This document shows positions 1 to 4,896 of a DNA stretch of 10,384 bases, in pieces. The DNA comes from Methanolinea sp. UBA473 (GTDB lineage: Archaea; Halobacteriota; Methanomicrobia; Methanomicrobiales; Methanospirillaceae). The notes under the pieces are model-generated. The model saw nothing but the letters and a program-made list of their open reading frames with translations, was not told the DNA's origin and made no database searches. Both the position numbers and the translations under genes were made by a program. The stretch is taken from contig DAEV01000113.1 of assembly GCA_002509495.1 (NCBI GenBank), positions 270 through 10,653 of the forward strand, read 5' to 3'. Positions within the stretch are counted from its first letter, which is position 1. The number at the start of each line of letters is the position of its first letter.

Positions 1-727
1 AGGTCTGGGCGAGAGACTCGAGCTCTACATCGGTCGGATTCCGCCCGAGGCGGCGGAAATAGTCCCGAATCGCGTGCAGCTGGGGAAGGTCGAGCGCGAG
101 CGGTCCCCGCCTCTCCCCTGTTTCGGGGTCGGGGATCCCCTCTTTCCCCAGGCGGGCCAGCTCCGCGTCGTCCAGGTCGAGGTTCACGGCTTCCGCGGTC
201 GGAAGATCGTGCAGGGATACGAATGGAGCGACCGGATCCATGCCCGAAACACCGTATTCCTGCCTGCTCTTCCTGTGGACGCGGTGGACGAGGGGGTTTG
301 CGAGGGTGGTTGCGAGTCTTGCCAGGGAATCGGGGGAGAGAGCCCCGGACACGAGGTAGAGCTGCGAAGAGAACACCGCCTCTCCTTCTCCGAACCGGAA
401 CCCGAAATAGTCCTCGATGGTCTGTTTTGCCGTGGTCCCGACGTTATCGGTGACTCCAGGAAGGAAGCCGACCTCGATGGCATGGTCGAATGAAGATTCC
501 GTCGCCCGGTCCACGGTATATTCCTGCACGACAGAATTAATGAGCTGCGCACCGATCTCCGAGAGCTGGGCAGGGGAAAAATCTCTGGACCGGGTGGCGA
601 TGGTATAGACATCCACGAGGTGCAACGCATCGACGGGAAACCCCAGGGAGCGGATCCGCTCGGTTCTGGTCTTTTCCCTTGGATCGGATGTATAATGGAC
701 CTCAATCCTGTGGATATGCGAAGCCAT
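1..727 (-). CDS. purL: Phosphoribosylformylglycinamidine synthase (PurL), N-terminal part, runs off the left edge
   Basis: Catalyses the ATP- and glutamine-dependent conversion of FGAR to FGAM in cytosolic purine biosynthesis. Read from ATG at 727, the frame stays open for 242 codons to the left edge. Residues 1 to about 150 resemble the PurS-like N-terminal region of long-chain FGAM synthases: two similar halves, the second with FLPGVTDN near residues 95-102 and LANPLVH near 145-151. A linker region with LDLPQLHAIRDYF follows, then the hallmark start of the PurL catalytic domain, GRNPTDVELESLAQT, which in the family continues WSEHC; the edge cuts there. So a PurS-like region is fused in front of PurL, whereas many archaea encode purS separately. 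No ribosome binding site precedes the ATG; a TATA-like box about 30 nt upstream suggests a nearly leaderless mRNA. Identity is secure; the rest of the gene is outside the window. Confidence 0.9.
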   Translation of the reverse strand, partial: MASHIHRIEVHYTSDPREKTRTERIRSLGFPVDALHLVDVYTIATRSRDFSPAQLSEIGAQLINSVVQEYTVDRATESSFDHAIEVGFLPGVTDNVGTTAKQTIEDYFGFRFGEGEAVFSSQLYLVSGALSPDSLARLATTLANPLVHRVHRKSRQEYGVSGMDPVAPFVSLHDLPTAEAVNLDLDDAELARLGKEGIPDPETGERRGPLALDLPQLHAIRDYFRRLGRNPTDVELESLAQT

Positions 728-752
728 ACGTACAGTTTGTGTGGGAAATGAC

Positions 753-760
753 AAAATATC
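753..760 (-). promoter_or_regulatory. TATA-like box of purL
   Basis: GATATTTT on the minus strand, centred about 30 nt ahead of the purL ATG. At the usual archaeal spacing of about 25 nt, transcription would begin near 731, leaving almost no leader, which fits the missing ribosome binding site. Inferred from spacing and AT content only. Confidence 0.35.
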
Positions 761-1014
761 TACTGAAAAGACCTGTCCATTTCAGGGGGACCTTCATCCC
801 TACAGGGCATCTCCACCAGGATGCTCACGGGAAATAATTGAAATCCCTTCCATGGTCACCGTCCATTTGTCTTTTCCATGCCGGGATGTGAATTCACGAT
901 GTAGTTCCAGGAATTAACCGGGGGGATCAATCCCGTTACTGCGGGTTCCTTCCTCTAACCGATCACTTCTGTCACGGTCAATTCCGGCAAACGGACGAAG
1001 GGAAAGGTTCAACA
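761..1014. other. Divergent intergenic stretch with no recognisable gene
   Basis: Between the two divergent promoters I find no reading frame with a ribosome binding site or credible composition. The longest candidate on the plus strand, from an ATG near 852, encodes about 20 residues. Only weak symmetry is visible, for example GGGA-TCAA-TCCC near 923. I cannot assign it a function. Confidence 0.5.
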
Positions 1015-1024
1015 AAATTATAGT
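1015..1024 (+). promoter_or_regulatory. TATA-like box of the secreted-protein gene
   Basis: AATTATAGTA is the only AT-rich patch in an otherwise GC-rich region ahead of the gene at 1097. Usual archaeal spacing puts the transcript start near 1044 and gives a leader of about 50 nt. That leader would carry the GC hairpin at 1050-1065 and the GGAGG at 1085-1089. Confidence 0.4.
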
Positions 1025-1049
1025 ATCTTCCGGCCCTGGTCCCTTTGCC

Positions 1050-1065
1050 CCCCCCATCCGGGGGG
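1050..1065 (+). promoter_or_regulatory. GC-only hairpin in the predicted leader
   Basis: CCCCCC, loop ATCC, GGGGGG: a perfect 6-bp stem of only G-C pairs with a four-base loop. It falls just after the predicted transcript start and 19 nt before the ribosome binding site. It is not followed by a T-run, so it does not look like an intrinsic terminator. It may protect the 5' end of the mRNA or be a protein target; neither is shown. Confidence 0.45.
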
Positions 1066-1096
1066 ACGACTTGAAAGAAATGAAGGAGGAAAAAGT

Positions 1097-1762
1097 ATGA
1101 GAAAATATTTGTGTCTCTTCCTGGTCCTCGCCGCGGTCCTGGCCGGATTTTCGGCCGCGGATACCGTGAAGGAGTTCCGGTCCACCAACGTGAGTTTTAC
1201 CCCGGTGGATACGATGGGGACGGAAGATTCCGCCGATGACGTGCTCCTGCCGGCCGTACTCGGGGACCCACTTCCCGATACCGATTCGGACGGAGTCTCC
1301 GAAGTGCAGTATGTCGTGAAGAAAAACGGAAAAGTCGCCAGTACGAACCCCGGCCAGCTCTACGGAGTGATCACGATCAACAACACAACGGCCACGAATT
1401 TCGCAATCGCCGATTCCTTCGGGTCCCAGTTCAACATCAACCCTGCCCGTCTTGCCAAACTGGGCAAAATCGGCGGCGGTGTGGAGATCATCCGTGTGGA
1501 CGCGGACGGCTATGCGACCGTTCTTACGAAAACACCCCAGGTCGTCTCTGCAGCCGTGGACAACGATGCCAACACGGTCGGCCTCGAGATTGCACTCGAC
1601 ACCCCGCTGGATGCGGGTGAGAACCTGATGATCTACCTGAAGTATAAGACAGCCCTGAAGGGAATGCTGCCGGACGAGAGCGACTTTGTCAACGAGGTCA
1701 CCGTGCTCTCTGACGGGAATGAGGAATTCGCAAACGCATCGATTGAGTTTTCCACAAAATAA
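1097..1762 (+). CDS. Secreted protein of unknown function
   Basis: 221 residues with a classical Sec signal peptide: MRKY, a hydrophobic stretch over residues 5-16, then a cleavage-like FSAAD around residues 18-22, so the mature chain should leave the cytoplasm. No lipobox and no C-terminal membrane anchor are visible. The mature part is acidic and Asn/Thr/Val-rich. Residues about 70-130 and 145-218 look like all-beta modules (YGVITINNTTATNF; LDAGENLMIYLKY), with a feel of the immunoglobulin-like or DUF11-type folds of archaeal surface proteins; this is an impression, not a match. Asp-rich DPLPDTDSDGVSE (residues 57-69) resembles a calcium-binding loop of the thrombospondin type-3 or dockerin style. 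ATG is preceded by GGAGG at 1085-1089 with good spacing. The gene stands alone, divergent from purL, and ends in a strong hairpin. Coding status is firm; function unknown. Confidence 0.85.
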   Translation: MRKYLCLFLVLAAVLAGFSAADTVKEFRSTNVSFTPVDTMGTEDSADDVLLPAVLGDPLPDTDSDGVSEVQYVVKKNGKVASTNPGQLYGVITINNTTATNFAIADSFGSQFNINPARLAKLGKIGGGVEIIRVDADGYATVLTKTPQVVSAAVDNDANTVGLEIALDTPLDAGENLMIYLKYKTALKGMLPDESDFVNEVTVLSDGNEEFANASIEFSTK

Positions 1763-1776
1763 CCGGTATCTTTCCT

Positions 1777-1801
1777 ATGAAAATGCCTCCGGCATTTTCA
1801 T
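1777..1801. terminator. 11-bp inverted repeat between convergent genes
   Basis: ATGAAAATGCC, loop TCC, GGCATTTTCAT is a perfect 11-bp stem that begins 14 nt after the stop of the secreted-protein gene. The gene at 1896-2273 points towards it from the other side, so it could serve both transcripts. A T-run at 1836-1842 lies further downstream on the plus strand and may be the actual release site. Confidence 0.55.
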
Positions 1802-1895
1802 TCTGTAGGCGGGTGTCACAATGGGGATCGTGCGGTTTTTTTAAAAGGGAACGCGGGAAATTGGTAGTTCCTGGCCGAAAATCCCGGGACCTGCC

Positions 1896-2273
1896 TCAGC
1901 GGTGGTGCCCGGGCACCTTCCTGCAGCGGCCCTGACACTCCCCCGAGAAATTCTCCCGCTTCATCGTCCATTGGAGGAGGGGGAGGATCGCGTCCCAGAG
2001 CTCGCGGCCATCGTCGGTCAGGTAGTACTCCACCCGTGGAGGGATCTCGGCGAACGCCTCCCTCCCGACAAATCCCTCTTTCCGGAGCACGCCCAGCGTA
2101 TCCGTCAGTGTCTTCGGGCTGATGCCCGGGAGCTCTTTTGAGAGTTCGCTGAACCGCAGGCGGGGGCGGTTCCCGAGCACATGGATGATCAGGAGAGCCC
2201 ACTTCTTGGAGATGGTGTCGATCACGCCCTCGAGCGGACAGATACAGGTCCCACTTTCGTCTGCCATAGCCAC
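1896..2273 (-). CDS. HxlR-family winged-helix transcriptional regulator
   Basis: A 125-residue DNA-binding regulator of the HxlR family, which usually acts as a dimer near its own gene in response to redox or small-molecule signals. The family pattern is clear: CPLEGVIDTISKKWALLII, then RFSELSKELPGISPKTLTDTL (helix-turn-helix), then the wing ending PPRVEYYLTDDG. Besides the cysteine before CPLEG that family redox sensors use, there is a second one two residues earlier (TCIC) and a C-terminal C-x3-C (ECQGRC). The frame opens at GTG 2273; ATG at 2267 fits equally. Neither has a ribosome binding site. GTATTAATAC about 25 nt upstream, preceded by GGAAA, looks like a BRE/TATA pair for a leaderless transcript. 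It is divergent from the Cys/His-rich miniprotein gene, the likely target. Regulator identity is firm; the signal is unknown. Confidence 0.88.
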   Translation of the reverse strand: MAMADESGTCICPLEGVIDTISKKWALLIIHVLGNRPRLRFSELSKELPGISPKTLTDTLGVLRKEGFVGREAFAEIPPRVEYYLTDDGRELWDAILPLLQWTMKRENFSGECQGRCRKVPGHHR

Positions 2274-2293
2274 TATGTTGCTATAAACTTTGT

Positions 2294-2305
2294 AGTATTA
2301 ATACT
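2294..2305. promoter_or_regulatory. Perfect 12-bp palindrome in the divergent promoter, candidate HxlR operator
   Basis: AGTATTAATACT is an exact palindrome between the regulator and the miniprotein gene. It coincides with the predicted TATA box of the regulator (about 26 nt before its start) and, being symmetric, could serve the plus strand too. AGTA/TACT half-sites recall those reported for the HxlR-family regulator YodB. Another AGTA lies at 2324-2327, 30 nt (about three helical turns) from the first. AT-rich palindromes can arise by chance, so the role is inferred. Confidence 0.45.
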
Positions 2306-2338
2306 TTCCAAAATATTGTAATTAGTAAAGATGGACAA

Positions 2339-2346
2339 GGAGGTGA
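2339..2346 (+). promoter_or_regulatory. Very strong ribosome binding site that fixes a short gene
   Basis: GGAGGTGA, one of the best matches to the 16S rRNA 3' end in the window, lies 9 nt before ATG 2356. It points to the 58-codon frame and not to the overlapping frame of the Fe-S protein, whose upstream ATG at 2366 would be spaced 19 nt away. Confidence 0.7.
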
Positions 2347-2355
2347 AATAAAGGT

Positions 2356-2532
2356 ATGATGGGCCATGAAGGATGTCACTCCGGAGGCATGGGGCACTGC
2401 GGTTGCGGATGCCAGGGGATGCTTTCGATCGAGGAGGAGATCCAGGCGCTCGAAGTCCACCGGCAGCACCTCAGACTGCAGTTGGACCTCGTGGAGAAAC
2501 GGATCGGTGGTCTCAAAAAGGTGGGGAAATAA
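2356..2532 (+). CDS. Cys/His-rich miniprotein with C-terminal helix, unknown function
   Basis: 58 residues, easily missed because of its length and because another frame runs open across it. The N-terminal 20 residues hold four cysteines (7, 15, 17, 19) and three histidines (4, 8, 14) among glycines: GHEGCH, then GHCGCGC. This is a composition expected of metal or Fe-S binding or of a thiol-reactive switch. From residue 24 a charged amphipathic helix follows (SIEEEIQALEVHRQHLRL, to about residue 55), suitable for a coiled coil or dimer. A Gly/Met-rich head plus such a helix recalls DUF5320-type small archaeal proteins, by layout only. The ribosome binding site is near-perfect. No signal peptide, so probably cytosolic. 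It is divergent from the HxlR regulator and shares its promoter region. The reading frame is well supported; function is unknown. Confidence 0.75.
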   Translation: MMGHEGCHSGGMGHCGCGCQGMLSIEEEIQALEVHRQHLRLQLDLVEKRIGGLKKVGK

Positions 2533-2541
2533 TTCCCCCGA

Positions 2542-2557
2542 TTTTTACAGGTTTTTT
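2542..2557 (+). terminator. T-runs after the miniprotein gene
   Basis: TTTTT (2542-2546) and TTTTTT (2552-2557) follow the miniprotein stop within 25 nt, after a short CCCCCG. Archaeal RNA polymerase can terminate on T-runs alone. The same AT-rich patch lies about 25 nt before ATG 2570 and could instead act as a promoter for the next gene, so the assignment is uncertain. Confidence 0.3.
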
Positions 2558-2632
2558 CCGGTCAGGGCCATGTCCCTCTCGATCCGGTACTCCGGCAGTT
2601 CCAAATCCTCCCGGATCCAAACTTCCTGTACC

Positions 2633-3367
2633 ATGTCCCTGCCCCTTGATACCCGGATCCGCACTCTCGCCCGCTCTCTGGGCACCGATTACTACGGGAT
2701 CGCGGATCTCGGTCCCGCACGGGACTTCATCCTCATGCAGGGAGGGGAACGGGTCGCCCGGTATCCTGTCGCGGATGCGATGGGGATACGACTATCCGAC
2801 GATCTTGTCGATCTCCTTTCGGAGAGGGATGTCGAGGGAGCGATCGTATACCGGCACAACAGCTACGAGGTGGTGAACCAGATGCTCGACCAGGTCGCAG
2901 TCCGGGTGGCAAACGAACTCCAGAAGGCAGGTTACCACGCGTTTGCCGTCCCGGCCTCGAAGCGCACGGATGAAGGAGAGATCCGCGGGATCTTATCCCA
3001 GAAACTGGCCGCACACCTCGCAGGTCTCGGCTGGATCGGGAAGAGTTGCCTGCTCGTAACCCCGGATCACGGGCCCCGCGTCCGCTGGGTGAGCGTGCTC
3101 ACCGACGCTCCCCTCGAACCGACCGGAACGGCCATGGAGCCCGGGTGCGGGGAATGCACGGCCTGCGTCGATCTCTGCCCCTGCAGGGCCTTCACCGGCC
3201 GGGAGTTCCACCCGGACGAGCCCAGGGAGGCAAGGTTCGATGCCGCCGCGTGTGATCGCTTCTTTCGGGAGACGGAGAACGCAAAAGGCGTGGCGGTCTG
3301 TGGACTATGCCTGTATGTCTGTCCGTACGGGAAGCGAAAAGGCACCGCAAGGGATAGCCACGGCTAA
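2633..3367 (+). CDS. QueG-like protein with two 4Fe-4S clusters (COG1600 type), shortened
   Basis: 244 residues resembling the cobalamin- and Fe-S-dependent epoxyqueuosine reductase QueG. DYYGIADLGPARD opens the N-terminal domain. AGLGWIGKSCL, then LTDAPLE match the conserved QueG core. The ferredoxin part has C172-x2-C175-x2-C178-x3-C182-P and C223-x2-C226-x3-C230-P, with C207 placed like the eighth ligand in QueG. Differences: it ends right after the second cluster, without the C-terminal HEAT-like region, and my manual alignment puts Glu/Ile where QueG has its catalytic Asp-Ser. Archaea make archaeosine, not queuosine, so the true substrate is probably different. The start follows family alignment; in-frame ATG 2570 would add a Ser-rich 21-residue stretch and sits 26 nt after an AT-rich patch, so it remains possible. 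No ribosome binding site precedes either. It may be co-transcribed with the miniprotein. Confidence 0.75.
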   Translation: MSLPLDTRIRTLARSLGTDYYGIADLGPARDFILMQGGERVARYPVADAMGIRLSDDLVDLLSERDVEGAIVYRHNSYEVVNQMLDQVAVRVANELQKAGYHAFAVPASKRTDEGEIRGILSQKLAAHLAGLGWIGKSCLLVTPDHGPRVRWVSVLTDAPLEPTGTAMEPGCGECTACVDLCPCRAFTGREFHPDEPREARFDAAACDRFFRETENAKGVAVCGLCLYVCPYGKRKGTARDSHG

Positions 3368-3450
3368 CACATGATACTCCGGTCCTGTTTAATCCGGACT
3401 GCGAACCGGGGCGATTGAGCTTTTGCTGCTCACTTTCAGAATTTGGAACG

Positions 3451-3481
3451 ATGGATCATCCTCAATAGGGGGAAGATCCAT
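3451..3481 (+). promoter_or_regulatory. Inverted repeat in the leader of the beta-propeller gene
   Basis: ATGGATC (3451-3457) pairs with GATCCAT (3475-3481), and inside it CCTC can pair with GGGG. The structure ends 11 nt before ATG 3493 and includes the only purine-rich, ribosome-binding-like sequence (GGGGGAAG) of this leader. If it forms, it would mask that site. Inferred from sequence only. Confidence 0.35.
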
Positions 3482-3492
3482 ACCCGGAACCC

Positions 3493-4644
3493 ATGGCCCG
3501 ATGGATACCCGGACTGCTGGCCGCGATTGCGATCGCGATCGTACTGGCAGGACTGGGGATCGGAACCATCCCTGAAAAACTACCGAATAATTCCCTTCCC
3601 TGGATCCGCTTGCCTCCTGGATTCTCCATTGAGGTGTATGCAGACAATATCCCGGGAGCCCGGGAGATGACGGAGGGTCCTGCCGGCGTGGTCTTCGTGG
3701 GCACGCGGGGGGAAGGAAAGGTATACGCCGTACTTGATGCCAACCAGGACCAGAGGGCAGACCGGGTCCTTACGATTGCCACCGGGCTGGATAACCCAAA
3801 CGGCGTCGCATACCGGAACGGTTCCCTGTACGTGGCGGAGGTGAGCCGGATCCTGCGGTTCGACCGCATCGCCGGCGAGCTCGCGAACTCCTCCCCGTCC
3901 ACCATTGTGCGGGATGATCTCCCCACGGATCCGCATCACGGCTGGAAATTCATCGCGTTCGGCCCCGACGGCCTGCTGTACGTCCCTGTGGGTGCACCCT
4001 GCAATGTCTGCGAGAGGGACGACCCACGATATGCGACGATCCTTCGAATGGCCCCGGATGGCAGCGATCTCGAGATCTACGCCCGGGGTGTCAGGAACAC
4101 GGTGGGGTTTGACTGGGACCCTGTTACCGGGGATCTCTGGTTCACGGACAACGGCAGGGATCTGATGGGGGAGGATATCCCTCCCGACGAGCTGAACCAT
4201 GCTCCTGTCCCTGGGATGCTTTTCGGGTTCCCCTCCTGCCACGGTCCCGGCATACCGGATCCGGAGTTCAACCCTCTCCGGGATTGCACGGGATACACCC
4301 CTCCTGAAGAGAACCTCCCCGCCCACGTCGCCTCGCTCGGGATGCGGTTCTACACCAGTTCGATGTTCCCGGAAGAATACAGGGACCAGATCTTCATCGC
4401 CGAACACGGCTCATGGAACCGGATCGTGCCGACAGGGTACAGGATCAGTCTTGTCAGGCTCGAAAACCGGACCCCTGTCTCCTACGAACTATTTGCAGAG
4501 GGGTGGCTGGATGGCAGGGCCGTATCCGGCCGACCTGTGGATCTCCTCGTGATGCCGGACGGCGCACTGCTGATCTCCGATGACCATGCCGGGAAGATCT
4601 ACAGGATCTTCTACTCACCAGGATCGCAGGGAAGACAGGGATAG
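3493..4644 (+). CDS. Membrane-anchored sorbosone/glucose dehydrogenase-like beta-propeller protein
   Basis: 383 residues of the PQQ-dependent sugar dehydrogenase superfamily (sorbosone dehydrogenase-like), which oxidises sugars or related compounds outside the membrane. Residues 4-24 form an uncleaved-looking signal anchor, followed by the propeller. Hallmarks are LPPGFSIEVYAD (40-51), HHGWKFIAFGPDG (148-160, with the histidines where the catalytic His region is expected), RGVRNTVGFDWDP (198-210), FTDNGRD (217-223), AEHGSWNR and a C-terminal LLISDDHAGKIYRI. Cysteine pairs C170/C173 and C249/C265 could form disulfides outside the cell. No heme-binding CxxCH is fused. The ATG has only a weak purine-rich site inside a possible hairpin. 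It stands between unlinked genes, with a terminator-like hairpin downstream. Family membership is firm; PQQ use and substrate are not shown, and PQQ synthesis would be surprising in a methanogen. Confidence 0.85.
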   Translation: MARWIPGLLAAIAIAIVLAGLGIGTIPEKLPNNSLPWIRLPPGFSIEVYADNIPGAREMTEGPAGVVFVGTRGEGKVYAVLDANQDQRADRVLTIATGLDNPNGVAYRNGSLYVAEVSRILRFDRIAGELANSSPSTIVRDDLPTDPHHGWKFIAFGPDGLLYVPVGAPCNVCERDDPRYATILRMAPDGSDLEIYARGVRNTVGFDWDPVTGDLWFTDNGRDLMGEDIPPDELNHAPVPGMLFGFPSCHGPGIPDPEFNPLRDCTGYTPPEENLPAHVASLGMRFYTSSMFPEEYRDQIFIAEHGSWNRIVPTGYRISLVRLENRTPVSYELFAEGWLDGRAVSGRPVDLLVMPDGALLISDDHAGKIYRIFYSPGSQGRQG

Positions 4645-4685
4645 TTCAGAAAGGATCTTGTCGTCACGGATGGCAACGAGGGATT

Positions 4686-4726
4686 CTGCTCCTTTTTTCT
4701 GCGACCGGATACGGAGCAGGCTTTTT
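4686..4726 (+). terminator. Hairpin with T-run after the beta-propeller gene
   Basis: CTGCTCC (4686-4692) pairs with GGAGCAG (4713-4719) across a 20-nt loop and is followed by TTTTT at 4722-4726. The long loop also holds TTTTTT. It begins 41 nt past the stop of the gene at 3493-4644 and has the form of an intrinsic terminator. Confidence 0.4.
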
Positions 4727-4896
4727 GGTCTGCGGCGAGTCACACAGTCACATAGATTCATCCGGGTCGGGTTCCCGGGAATGCAGGATCTGATCGAGTC
4801 CTTGACCCGACGCGCATCTGCAGTTTTTGTAACGATTGGAAAGAACTATCAATTGTCTGATTCCCTGCTCTCCTCAAAAGAAAGAGGATAGTGATT

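Noticed and set aside
184..705. Open frame of 173 codons on the minus strand
   Set aside because: Ser/Pro/Arg-rich shadow; the purL frame read from 727 through the same DNA is clearly the gene.
2366..2632. 5' extension of the QueG-like gene from ATG 2366
   Set aside because: It overlaps the well-supported miniprotein in another frame, is Ser/Arg-rich without family similarity, and the strong ribosome binding site is 19 nt away from this ATG but 9 nt from ATG 2356.
3580..4407. Open frame of 275 codons on the minus strand
   Set aside because: Antisense to the beta-propeller gene, no recognisable domain and shadow-like composition.
4766..4811. GTCGGGT paired with ACCCGAC across 32 nt as a riboswitch candidate
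   Set aside because: One 7-bp stem with a long loop in GC-rich DNA; no known riboswitch core is visible.
4781..4891. Possible 36-residue frame starting MQDLIESLTRRAS and ending at the lipoprotein's upstream GTG
   Set aside because: Composition is fairly protein-like, but there is no proper ribosome binding site and a hairpin-rich leader is a sufficient explanation; kept only as a remote possibility.
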